64,000 nt of DNA, from positions 111,641-175,640 of the forward strand of contig JAHDGK010000001.1 in the NCBI GenBank assembly GCA_020627685.1. The letters are read 5' to 3'. Both the position numbers and the translations under genes were made by a program. This stretch comes from Granulosicoccus sp. (GTDB taxonomy: Bacteria > Pseudomonadota > Gammaproteobacteria > Granulosicoccales > Granulosicoccaceae). Shown piece after piece: positions 1 to 7,747 of the stretch. The stretch's first letter is position 1, and each line of letters opens with the position of its first letter. The notes under the pieces are model-generated. The model was not told where the DNA came from, made no database searches, and saw only the letters and a program-made list of their open reading frames with translations.

Positions 1-22
1 GTAAGGCCTCTGTATCACTCAT
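1..22 (-). CDS. Start of the next operon gene (partial, leaves window)
   Basis: An ATG on the minus strand at 22–20 overlaps the TGA stop of the DUF58 gene by four bases (ATGA), the usual sign of translational coupling. Only seven codons (MSDTEAL) lie inside the window, so the product cannot be recognised. In MoxR–DUF58 operons the next gene is often a DUF4381 or VWA-domain membrane protein, and in methanol dehydrogenase clusters it is mxaA; either is only a guess from context. Confidence 0.45.
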
Positions 23-1062
23 GGCAGAAAACCATGATGGCGCAGTGAGCTGACTACCTGATTGTTACCTTCATGAGCGCCAACTATGCTCATCATTGAT
101 TCTTCTAGGAGAATCTGACGTTGTCGTTTCATCGCTAATAAGGTTTCTATTACCCGCTCGCTATCTCTCTTTCCGAGAAGTGCCAGCCGCGTAGTCTTTG
201 AGCGATTCGGCTGGATAGAGGTGTTGTCAGGATCTTTATAGCCGTAGCGTCCAACCGGTAGTCCAGTATTGATGAGCTCGTCGTCAACAGTAATAGCGAT
301 TTGATTGCCGCGCATCGATAACAAATAAAGGTGTTTTTTGAATTGTCTGCCACAACGGTTGAAAGGACTGAGCCAGAAAATGTTTTTAGATTTCTCTGTT
401 CGTTGTAGTAACCACTCTGCTACCTGGTCAAGGTTGACACCTGTTTGTGGCGCGTCTTGTTCTGATGGAGGTAATGGAATAATCGAGTCGCTTACTGCAT
501 CGTTTAAAAGTTCGTCTGATGTATCTGCGTGTTTGAGATCAGTGTCACTAAGGCTTAGCTGTGTCTCTTTATAAGCACGGGCGATAAGCGCACAGCTGTC
601 TATTGCAGACTGGTGACTGGTACCGGATTTGCCAAGGCGAATACCCTCATCGGTTGCAATGAGTATTTGCGCTTTGCAACCGCCATCGGCGGCCTGCCAT
701 AGAAGTCGAGCAGCGAGACGTCCAACTCTCACTGCTTGCAACTGAGTGCTACCCGCAAACATAGCGTCTCTAAAGTCAACAATTAAAGTGATTTGAAATT
801 CGCGTTCTTCGCGATATAGCCTTGTGTGTATCGAGTTTGTACGAGCGCTGGCTTTCCAGTCAATATGGCGAATGTCGTCACCGGCGCTATAGTGTCGAAG
901 GTCGTCGAAATCTGTGCCTTGACCGCGTCGAGTACCGCGAAAAGGTCCTAGCCATAGTCCGCGTCCGGTAGGTTGCCGAGTCGATCCTGTTTTGATGGAG
1001 TGGCGCTCGTTGAGTAACGTTTCTACAGTTAGGTTAACGGATTCATGATCGTGTGCATTCAT
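19..1062 (-). CDS. DUF58 domain protein (MxaS-like)
   Basis: A 347-residue DUF58 protein. The family hallmark is visible at residues 51–69: DFDDLRHYSAGDDIRHIDW, followed by basic residues. The downstream part is a von Willebrand A-like fold region, beginning near the ITLIVDFRDAM strand. It has no obvious membrane span, unlike longer DUF58 relatives. It lies 8 bp downstream of a MoxR ATPase gene and overlaps the next gene. MoxR–DUF58 pairs act as chaperone-like modules that mature or insert metal into periplasmic partners; MxaR/MxaS of methanol dehydrogenase clusters are one such pair. Because the operon starts with a quinoprotein-associated gene, a role in quinoprotein dehydrogenase maturation is a reasonable inference but unproven. 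Confidence 0.85.
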   Translation of the reverse strand: MNAHDHESVNLTVETLLNERHSIKTGSTRQPTGRGLWLGPFRGTRRGQGTDFDDLRHYSAGDDIRHIDWKASARTNSIHTRLYREEREFQITLIVDFRDAMFAGSTQLQAVRVGRLAARLLWQAADGGCKAQILIATDEGIRLGKSGTSHQSAIDSCALIARAYKETQLSLSDTDLKHADTSDELLNDAVSDSIIPLPPSEQDAPQTGVNLDQVAEWLLQRTEKSKNIFWLSPFNRCGRQFKKHLYLLSMRGNQIAITVDDELINTGLPVGRYGYKDPDNTSIQPNRSKTTRLALLGKRDSERVIETLLAMKRQRQILLEESMMSIVGAHEGNNQVVSSLRHHGFLP

Positions 1063-1070
1063 CGTCTGAA

Positions 1071-2060
1071 CTACACGCGAGGGGTCGCCCTAATAATGTC
1101 CTGAATGATAGAACGATTGGTCAGGCCTTTCGCTCGTGCTTTGTAGTCTAGAGAAATTCTCCCGCACAAAATCTCAGGCGCTAAGGAGGCAATGTCGTTT
1201 GGGTCTACGTGATCACGTCCATCTAGCCAGGCTGCAGCCTGAGCGGCGATTGCGATATTGATTGATGCTCTGGGGCTGGCGGGTTGTGAAATATTTTCTG
1301 TGTGAATTCCGCCGGCACCATAGCCACGGGTCGCACCCACAATTCTAACGATGTAGTCGCGAACCGCCTCGGAGAGAAATACACCAGCAACTTCTTGTCG
1401 CGCAGCAATGACGGTGTTTTTATCGCAGGTCTGGGCAGAGAAGGTTTTGTCCTCGTCGCCGGATTGCTCACTGAGTACCTGATCGAGTATTTGTCTTTCG
1501 TGTTCGACATTGGGTAGTTCGATGTTGACAAAAAACATGAAGCGATCAAGCTGCGCCTCTGGCAAGGGGTAGGTACCTTCATGTTCTATAGGGTTCTGAG
1601 TTGCCGCCACTAAAAAGGGTTCGTCAAGTTTTCGAGTGATGCCACCCGTTGAAATCTGATGTTCCCCCATGGCTTCGAGTAACGCGCTCTGCACTTTAGG
1701 TGGAGCTCTGTTTACCTCATCAACTAAAATAATGTTATTGAACAGTGGCCCAGGAAGAAAGGTAAATTCGCCGCTTTGTTGCTGGTATATATCTGTCCCG
1801 GTTATATCAGCGGGTAGTAAATCCGGCGTTGCCTGTATACGGACAAAGCTGACGTCAAGTGCTTGCGAGAAAAGTTTTATAGTCCGCGTCTTTGCCACAC
1901 CTGGAGGACCTTCTATCAGTATATGACCCTTCGAAAGCAAAGCGATTAGCAGCCTGTCAACCAGTGGCTCTAGTCCGACAAGATGTTTGAGTAAACCATT
2001 TTTGGCCGATAGGAATTGCTCGCGAGCAGATGATGTTTTCTGTGCGTCTATTTCGCTCAT
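1071..2060 (-). CDS. MoxR family AAA+ ATPase (MxaR-like)
   Basis: A 329-residue MoxR-type AAA+ ATPase. Walker A is GPPGVAKT at residues 51–58 and Walker B is ILVDEVNR with D114/E115. The sensor region carries ATQNPIEHEGTYPLPEAQLDRF, split here as ATQNPIE and LPEAQLDRF, which is diagnostic of the family. The start codon shares one base with the stop of the upstream CXXCW gene (TAATG), so the two are translationally coupled. MoxR ATPases work with DUF58/VWA partners as chaperones for complex assembly. The name comes from methanol oxidation loci, and the quinoprotein genes beside it make that original role plausible here. Confidence 0.92.
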   Translation of the reverse strand: MSEIDAQKTSSAREQFLSAKNGLLKHLVGLEPLVDRLLIALLSKGHILIEGPPGVAKTRTIKLFSQALDVSFVRIQATPDLLPADITGTDIYQQQSGEFTFLPGPLFNNIILVDEVNRAPPKVQSALLEAMGEHQISTGGITRKLDEPFLVAATQNPIEHEGTYPLPEAQLDRFMFFVNIELPNVEHERQILDQVLSEQSGDEDKTFSAQTCDKNTVIAARQEVAGVFLSEAVRDYIVRIVGATRGYGAGGIHTENISQPASPRASINIAIAAQAAAWLDGRDHVDPNDIASLAPEILCGRISLDYKARAKGLTNRSIIQDIIRATPRV

Positions 2061-3130
2061 TATGGCCGTATGATTATTGAAGGGTAAAGCCTGTTCTTGG
2101 CGCCTTCGTCTATAAATTCCATTAAGTCTATGGGGTGACTATAGGGTTCTGGAGGGTTAGCCAGTACGTTTAAATCACCTTGTAGTAAATTCCCGGACAG
2201 CGTGCCATCTGCATTCATAGAGAGCTTGTAGTAAACGCCGTTCCAAGCATCAATGCCGAATGACTTTGGCGATTTCCAGATAAACAAAAGTTGGTATTCC
2301 AACTCCGTTAAATCATCTTCTGTGATGGTTTTCTTCAATTCATACGGGTAGGGGAGGTAGCAGAACCACTCCGCTGATCCTGTCAGACACCGAAAGGGTC
2401 GCATGGAGAGAAACTGATCTTCGAAACCGGCGCTGTCAATGTCTACATCGACACCATAAGCTCCGCCTTCCTGGCCGGAAAAAACCACTGTGCCTATATT
2501 AAATTCCTCACCTTTTTGATCTATCAGGTAGATGCTGGCTGAGTCAGGAAAGCCTGGGCCCGGTGTGGTGTCATCCAGAAAATTCACGGGCTGCACAGCT
2601 TGCAATTCAAATCCAGCCTCAAGCCAGCCATCTGTGCCCAGTGGATACCAATGCACGGCCGTGTAGCCCCATTCAATGGCTCGTCTGGATGCGTTCCAGC
2701 TCTGCCAGCAATCGGCGGTGCAGTAGAACGCCACCTTGCGGCTAAGCTCTCCCTCAGTCAGTCTGGCAAGGTTCCGTTTGAAATAATCTTCCGCTTCCGC
2801 GTCCAATGTGCCCCTCCCGACTTCGGGAAGCCAGACTCCGCCTGGAATAGTCGAACGTTTTTCGTTTGTCACCCAGAAACCATCGAGGGGATCAGGGCCT
2901 AAGCCTTTGGGGGGGTAGACATCAATAAAAACGATATCGCCTGCGCCATGCATTTGTGCTGCACTTTCGTTGCTAAGCGTAACGCCTCCAGGTACATCAG
3001 CAGGTACGGGGGCCCGGTATCGCTCCATTCTCAAACCGGTTTCCGGATCGACGGCGTAGCCTTCCAGAGCATGAGCGAGGCCTGCAAGGCCAAAAAGTAA
3101 GAGAGCAGCGAGTACGTTTTTAACAAACAT
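2060..3130 (-). CDS. PQQ-dependent catabolism-associated CXXCW motif protein with C-terminal extension
   Basis: A 356-residue secreted protein from the ATG at 3130; a signal peptide covers about residues 1–21 (MFVKNVLAALL...AHA). A rhodanese-like domain fills residues 25–185. The family signature is at C137-TAD-C141-W142 followed by QSWNASRRA. The family occurs next to PQQ alcohol dehydrogenases and probably acts in the periplasm; its biochemical role is not established. Family members I know of are roughly 170–200 residues, so the last 170 residues are an added domain I do not recognise (it has FRCLTG and WFCYLPYPYE with two cysteines). A longer reading frame begins 27 codons upstream, but the signal peptide fits the internal ATG. 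It heads the operon with the MoxR and DUF58 genes. Confidence 0.85.
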   Translation of the reverse strand: MFVKNVLAALLLFGLAGLAHALEGYAVDPETGLRMERYRAPVPADVPGGVTLSNESAAQMHGAGDIVFIDVYPPKGLGPDPLDGFWVTNEKRSTIPGGVWLPEVGRGTLDAEAEDYFKRNLARLTEGELSRKVAFYCTADCWQSWNASRRAIEWGYTAVHWYPLGTDGWLEAGFELQAVQPVNFLDDTTPGPGFPDSASIYLIDQKGEEFNIGTVVFSGQEGGAYGVDVDIDSAGFEDQFLSMRPFRCLTGSAEWFCYLPYPYELKKTITEDDLTELEYQLLFIWKSPKSFGIDAWNGVYYKLSMNADGTLSGNLLQGDLNVLANPPEPYSHPIDLMEFIDEGAKNRLYPSIIIRP

Positions 3131-3261
3131 ATTTATAAGTATGCCTTTTGTGCCAAAGAAACGCTGTGGTACCAAAGTGCAAGCTAGGCCCATGATGGAT
3201 AAAAATCGCATTATGTGTACACTGAAACGAGTCTTGGGAGGTGGAAATTAATATGTTTGTT
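3122..3261. repeat. 12-bp perfect inverted repeat at two divergent start sites
   Basis: Bases 3122–3133 (AACAAACATATT) and 3250–3261 (AATATGTTTGTT) are perfect reverse complements. Each arm contains the ATG and the first codons (Met-Phe-Val) of one of the two divergent genes. The 116 bp between the arms must hold both promoters. The identity could come from a shared regulatory site, an old inverted duplication, or chance in AT-rich sequence. Confidence 0.6.
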
Positions 3262-4239
3262 CGATTACGTCGTTTTCTAAAAGTTGCAGGTGTTGTATCC
3301 GCACTGTCCCTGTTGAGCACCAATACCTTTGCCAGTGAACCTGTCGTGCGGGTTGGCGTACTGAAGTTCGGTACGGTCAACTGGGAGCTGAAGTCCATGA
3401 AGCATCACGGCTTGGACAAGGCAAACGGTTTTTCTCTGGAAATTGTCCCGTTTGCCGGTGGTGACGCAACTCGCATTGCGTTGATGGGTGGAGAGGTTGA
3501 CATTATCGTCTCCGATTGGCTTTGGGTATCACGTCAGCGATCAGAGGGGCGAGACTTTACCTTTTCACCGTACAGTTCCTCTGTGGGCGCCATCATGGTT
3601 CCAGGTGGAAGCGATTTGAAAAATTTAGGTGAGCTTCGCGGTAAGAAAATTGGTGTGGCTGGCGGGCCGTTGGATAAAAGCTGGTTGTTGCTACAGGGTA
3701 TGGCCAAACAAGATTTTGATATGGACTTGGCTGGTGAAAACGAAATCGTTTTTGGTGCGCCTCCTTTGTTGGCAGAAAAAGCTCGTGATGGAGAGCTAGA
3801 CGCCGTATTGAACTACTGGCATTTTTGCGCAAGGTTGGAGTCAGTCGGGTTTACTCGCTTGGTCAGTGCAGAAGATGCAGCCAACGCGCTGGGTTCCACC
3901 GGGCCTGTATCAGCCATTGGCTATGTTTTTGATGAAGCGTGGGCTGAAAATGGCTTGGCAGCGGCTTTTGTTAATGCCTCAAACGCGACCAAAGAAATTA
4001 TGGGTACTTCCGATGAGGAATGGACCCGCTTGTCTGAAAGTGGTGCCATCAAAGATAATCCTGCAGCTTTGCAAGTCCTTCGGGACAGATTCCGAGAAGG
4101 CATTCCAGCAAGGGCTTTTGAAGATGAAGTCGCAGATGCAGCTGTCATCTATGGACTACTCAGTGACTTAGGTGGGAAAAAGCTAGTGGGTAATTCCCAA
4201 ACCATGGCTGAGGGTACTTACTGGGTGGGTGCGCAGTAA
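3253..4239 (+). CDS. NitT/TauT-type ABC transporter substrate-binding protein
   Basis: A 328-residue periplasmic binding protein. The ATG at 3253 is preferred over an in-frame GTG at 3241 because GGGAGG lies 8–9 bp upstream of it. A signal peptide spans about residues 1–28, ending NTFASEP. The body resembles NMT1/TauA-like proteins: VRVGVLKFGTVNWEL, then GGEVDIIVSDWLW, then LGELRGKKIGVAGGPLDKSW. The ligand cannot be read from the sequence. It is the first gene of a binding protein–permease–ATPase operon and is divergent from the quinoprotein CXXCW operon. ABC importers of this type occur in some PQQ dehydrogenase loci, so it may serve that pathway; that link is contextual only. Confidence 0.85.
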   Translation: MFVRLRRFLKVAGVVSALSLLSTNTFASEPVVRVGVLKFGTVNWELKSMKHHGLDKANGFSLEIVPFAGGDATRIALMGGEVDIIVSDWLWVSRQRSEGRDFTFSPYSSSVGAIMVPGGSDLKNLGELRGKKIGVAGGPLDKSWLLLQGMAKQDFDMDLAGENEIVFGAPPLLAEKARDGELDAVLNYWHFCARLESVGFTRLVSAEDAANALGSTGPVSAIGYVFDEAWAENGLAAAFVNASNATKEIMGTSDEEWTRLSESGAIKDNPAALQVLRDRFREGIPARAFEDEVADAAVIYGLLSDLGGKKLVGNSQTMAEGTYWVGAQ

Positions 4240-4261
4240 ATCGATACGTGCATTAATGGCT

Positions 4262-4300
4262 GAACGCATCTTGTACTCAATAAAATCTTAAGATGCGTTC
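4262..4300 (+). promoter_or_regulatory. Intergenic hairpin containing the permease start codon
   Basis: GAACGCATCTT (4262–4272) pairs perfectly with AAGATGCGTTC (4290–4300), an 11-bp stem with a 17-nt loop. The ATG of the permease (4293–4295) lies in the right arm, and no good Shine-Dalgarno sequence precedes it. No T-tract follows, so it is not a typical terminator. It probably stabilises the binding-protein mRNA and lowers permease translation. Confidence 0.65.
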
Positions 4301-5054
4301 TCGCCTACAAAAGATAGGATTGGTGGGTGCATCGCTAACCACGTTTGTTCTGTTATGGGCGCTGCTGGCTAATCATCTCAACGACAACGCACTACCACCT
4401 CCGATCGACGTGTGGAATTCGTTGTTAGTTGAGTATCGCTCGGGTGAATTGTTTCATCATTTAGGGATGACGTTGCTACGGGTGTTGGCGGCATTCATTG
4501 TGGCCATGGCTGTGGGCTCCGCTATTGGAATCTGGTTGGGCATGCACAAGCTGTCCAACCGAATTCTCGACCCGTGGCTAATACTCTTGCTCAACATACC
4601 CGCGTTGGTCATCATCGTGCTGAGCTACATCTGGTTTGGTTTGAACGAAGCTGCGGCTGTGGGTGCGGTGGCGCTTAACAAAATTCCTAATGTAGTTATC
4701 ACACTACGTGAGGGTGCGCGTTCTCTGAACCCAGAATATTCAGAAATGGCCCAGGTCTATCGATTTGGTTTTATAAAACGACTTAGGCACGTCGTTATTC
4801 CACAGCTTCAACCCTTCTTTGCTGCCGCCACGCGATCCGGAATTTCCCTGATCTGGAAAATAGTATTAATTGTCGAATTGCTTGGGCGATCCAACGGCGT
4901 GGGTTTTCAAATTCACCTCTATTTTCAGTTGTTCGATGTTGCCACCATCCTTGCGTATACCTTAGCCTTTGTCGCAGTGATGTTGTTTGTTGAGTATTGT
5001 CTGCTGCAACCACTGGATAATCATTCCAATCGCTGGCGTGCCTCTCATGAGTGA
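4293..5054 (+). CDS. NitT/TauT-type ABC transporter permease
   Basis: A 253-residue inner-membrane permease with about six hydrophobic segments. The first is at about residues 7–26, and the BPD_transp_1 region follows with the EAA-like loop REGARSLNPEYSEMAQVY. Length and layout match SsuC/TauC permeases. Its ATG sits inside the right arm of an 11-bp stem, and the gene overlaps the ATPase gene by 8 bp at its 3' end. It should form the channel for the upstream binding protein and be powered by the downstream ATPase. The substrate is not evident. Confidence 0.88.
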   Translation: MRSRLQKIGLVGASLTTFVLLWALLANHLNDNALPPPIDVWNSLLVEYRSGELFHHLGMTLLRVLAAFIVAMAVGSAIGIWLGMHKLSNRILDPWLILLLNIPALVIIVLSYIWFGLNEAAAVGAVALNKIPNVVITLREGARSLNPEYSEMAQVYRFGFIKRLRHVVIPQLQPFFAAATRSGISLIWKIVLIVELLGRSNGVGFQIHLYFQLFDVATILAYTLAFVAVMLFVEYCLLQPLDNHSNRWRASHE

Positions 5055-5766
5055 AAACGCGCTGGTTGTCGATGTCCGTGATCACATTTTTAAAATGGGC
5101 CGTGGTGAGCAGTTAAAAGCCATCGAGCATGTCAATTTTTCACTGCCAGCTAATTCTTTCACGTGTATTGTCGGACCATCCGGTTGCGGGAAAACGACTG
5201 TCCTGCGATTAATTCTGGGATTGGATAAGCACAATAATGGGCGTGTTGAATTACTAAGGGACGGCCCTGTCTCAGCGGTGTTTCAGGAGCCCAGATTATT
5301 ACCTTGGCGGACGGTTGAGCAAAATATTCGCTTGGTTCTTCCACCTTCGCGGCAACAGGAATCCCTAGACGATCTGTTTGAAGTATTAGGTTTGGCGGAA
5401 TTGCGCGGCTTTTACCCCAATCAGTTGTCATTGGGTTTGGCAAGGCGGGTGTCGCTTGCCCGGGCTTTTGTTCTGGAGCCTCAGTTGTTAATCCTTGACG
5501 AGCCCTTTGTGTCGCTGGATGCTTCAACCGCTGAGCGTTTGCGCGAGCTCTTGTTGACGCTATGGCAGGCGCGTCCCACTACCGTGCTCATGGTTACCCA
5601 CGATATTGCCGAGGCAGCCGCACTTGCAGATACCGTATTGGTGTTCACTCCAAGACCTTCCCGAGTAGTGGGTGTTGTAGATATTGATACACCCCGTGAA
5701 TCAAGAAACACCGCTGTTATCGGTGATATTCAACAACAAATTTCAGCATTGTCGGTGACTGGTTAG
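5047..5766 (+). CDS. NitT/TauT-type ABC transporter ATP-binding protein
   Basis: A 239-residue ABC ATPase. The ATG at 5047 is chosen because it overlaps the permease stop by 8 bp and starts right at the family N-terminus; a longer frame reaches back into the permease gene. Walker A is GPSGCGKT at 43–50, Q-loop FQEPRLLPW, Walker B LLILDEP with D151/E152, and the switch histidine in MVTHDIAEA. The signature is LSLGLARR (127–134), where most relatives have LSGGM: a Leu replaces the first signature Gly. That change could lower ATPase activity, but variants of this motif exist in working importers. Confidence 0.9.
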   Translation: MSENALVVDVRDHIFKMGRGEQLKAIEHVNFSLPANSFTCIVGPSGCGKTTVLRLILGLDKHNNGRVELLRDGPVSAVFQEPRLLPWRTVEQNIRLVLPPSRQQESLDDLFEVLGLAELRGFYPNQLSLGLARRVSLARAFVLEPQLLILDEPFVSLDASTAERLRELLLTLWQARPTTVLMVTHDIAEAAALADTVLVFTPRPSRVVGVVDIDTPRESRNTAVIGDIQQQISALSVTG

Positions 5767-5831
5767 CATTCTGGCTGCAAGGTATAGTGTGTAGGCGATT
5801 TTGATCGCTTTCGATTAACTGGGAAGCCACC

Positions 5832-7010
5832 GTGACAGAACTTGCCCCGCTTGATGAAGAGATTACGCTTGAACAGCTTAATCTGGATCCGTACCCCATC
5901 TATCAACGCTTGCGTAAAGAATCTCCCGTGCTGCGTGTGAAAGCAACTGGGCGAACGATGCTAACAAAGGCGTCAGATACCGAATATGTCAAAGGCAATC
6001 CTGCGTTATTCAGTTCAGATGATCCAAACACCCCTATGCAAAGGGCTTTCTGGGCGCAAACGCTGATGCGCAAAGACGGTAACGATCACCGCCGCGAACG
6101 CATGGCCATGGCGGGAGCCTTTAAGCCTGCTGTAATTGAAAACGATTGGGTGCCTCAGTATCAAAAAATTGCTGAAGAGTACGTCAGTCGTTTACCCAAA
6201 GGCGAAGTTGTCGATCTATTTCCCGCTTTGTCTGGCCCCTATGCTGCAAGAGGCCTCGCAGTTTTGTTGGGCATGGAGGAGGCAAGCGATGAACAGATGC
6301 AACGTTGGAGTCAGGCGCTCATAGAAGGTGCCGGTAATTTTGGCTGGCGCGATGAACCATTTGAACGTTCTGATAAAGCGAATGAAGAAGTCCATGCTCT
6401 ATTGGATAGCTTGCAGGCCAGGCATAAAGCTGAGCCAAACAACTCTGCATTTGCGCTGATGATTAATGCAGACAATCCGATCGAAACAAAACAGATTTAC
6501 GCAAATATAAAAATAGCAATCGGCGGTGGTATTAATGAGCCGAGAGATGCGATCAACACTGTGGTTTATGGCTTGTTGACCCACCCGGATCAGCTTAGTG
6601 AAGTAAAGCGCAACGGTGATTGGGCAAAAGCGTTTGAAGAAGGTATTCGATGGGTGGCACCTATACAGGTATCTTCACGACTTGTTAAAGAAGATACTGA
6701 AATACGCGGTTGTCTGATACCCGCAGGCGATACCGTCATGACAATACAGGCAAGTGCTTGTCGCGATGAAGAGCTGTACGAGGACGGTGAAAACTTTCAT
6801 GTGTACCGAGACAAATGTCGTCATCAGGCGTTTGGTAATGGGCCGCATATGTGCCAGGGAAACAGAGTAGCCAGACAGGCTGTTGGAGAAATAATGTTGC
6901 CCTTGTTATTCGATAGATTCCCGAATTTATCCATACCTGATGAGTCTAAAGTGATTTGGCGCGGATTCGGTTTTCGCGGTCCTGTCCAAATCCCGGTCTT
7001 GCTCAAGTAA
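5832..7010 (+). CDS. Cytochrome P450
   Basis: A 392-residue soluble bacterial P450 with a GTG start preceded by GGGAAG. The heme loop is FGNGPHMCQG with the axial thiolate C341; the K-helix ExxR is E270–R273. The I-helix reads GGGINEPRD (231–239), so the usual acid–threonine pair for O2 activation (A/G-G-x-D/E-T-T) is replaced by Asn-Glu-Pro-Arg. No ferredoxin or ferredoxin reductase gene is nearby. The gene ends 14 bp before pcaI, so it is probably cotranscribed with the beta-ketoadipate genes. Demethylation of a methoxylated aromatic acid feeding pobA is a possible role, but the substrate cannot be read from the sequence. Confidence 0.93.
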   Translation: MTELAPLDEEITLEQLNLDPYPIYQRLRKESPVLRVKATGRTMLTKASDTEYVKGNPALFSSDDPNTPMQRAFWAQTLMRKDGNDHRRERMAMAGAFKPAVIENDWVPQYQKIAEEYVSRLPKGEVVDLFPALSGPYAARGLAVLLGMEEASDEQMQRWSQALIEGAGNFGWRDEPFERSDKANEEVHALLDSLQARHKAEPNNSAFALMINADNPIETKQIYANIKIAIGGGINEPRDAINTVVYGLLTHPDQLSEVKRNGDWAKAFEEGIRWVAPIQVSSRLVKEDTEIRGCLIPAGDTVMTIQASACRDEELYEDGENFHVYRDKCRHQAFGNGPHMCQGNRVARQAVGEIMLPLLFDRFPNLSIPDESKVIWRGFGFRGPVQIPVLLK

Positions 7011-7024
7011 CAAGCTGATTTTTT

Positions 7025-7747
7025 ATGGATAAAACAACAGCCAATTTGCGTGATGCCGTTGCCGATATTGCTGACGGTGCAGTACTTATGATCGGAGGGT
7101 TTGGAGGCTCTGGTGCGCCGATAGAACTCATACATGCGTTGGCTGATAGGTTCCGTGAAACCGGGAGTCCCTCGAAGCTTACGATCGTTAACAACAATGC
7201 GGGCAACGGTAAAATTGGCATTGCCGCTTTACTAAAGCTTGGCATGGTATCTAAGGTGATCTGCTCATTTCCACGCACTGTCGATTCGCATGCGTTTACC
7301 GAGCGTTATCTTTCCGGTGAAATTGAATTGGAGTTAGTGCCTCAAGGTACGCTTGCTGAACGCATAAGAGCAGGCGGTGCGGGCATTCCTGCGTTTTACA
7401 CCCCAACAGCTTATGGCACCGACTTAGCTCATGGTAAGCCGGTACAAGAGTTTGAAGGCAAAGCTTATGTTTTAGAACGCTGGCTTAAAGCAGATGCTGC
7501 ACTGGTGAAGGCAGAGATCGGAGACCGCATGGGCAACTTATCCTACCGCTTAACCGCTAGGAACTTTAATCCATTAATGTGCATGGCTGCCAAGATGACC
7601 ATTGCACAAGTGTCTTGCATTGTTGAGCCGGGTGAGATTAAAGCAACAGAGGTGATTACTCCCGGTATCTATGTCGATAAGTTGGTTGAAGTGTCTCATT
7701 CTGTTCAAGAGGAGGTCATGATTAGAGCCGGTGTGGAATACGCATGA
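7025..7747 (+). CDS. pcaI: 3-oxoacid (3-oxoadipate) CoA-transferase subunit A
   Basis: A 240-residue alpha subunit of a two-gene CoA-transferase. The glycine-rich CoA-binding segment GGFGGSGAP is near residues 22–30 and NNNAGNG follows at about 56. Together with the next gene it should move CoA from succinyl-CoA to 3-oxoadipate. The start lies 14 bp after the P450 gene and the stop overlaps the start of the beta subunit by 4 bp (ATGA). The thiolase downstream supports the beta-ketoadipate assignment rather than acetoacetate use, though the family alone does not separate the two. Confidence 0.88.
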   Translation: MDKTTANLRDAVADIADGAVLMIGGFGGSGAPIELIHALADRFRETGSPSKLTIVNNNAGNGKIGIAALLKLGMVSKVICSFPRTVDSHAFTERYLSGEIELELVPQGTLAERIRAGGAGIPAFYTPTAYGTDLAHGKPVQEFEGKAYVLERWLKADAALVKAEIGDRMGNLSYRLTARNFNPLMCMAAKMTIAQVSCIVEPGEIKATEVITPGIYVDKLVEVSHSVQEEVMIRAGVEYA

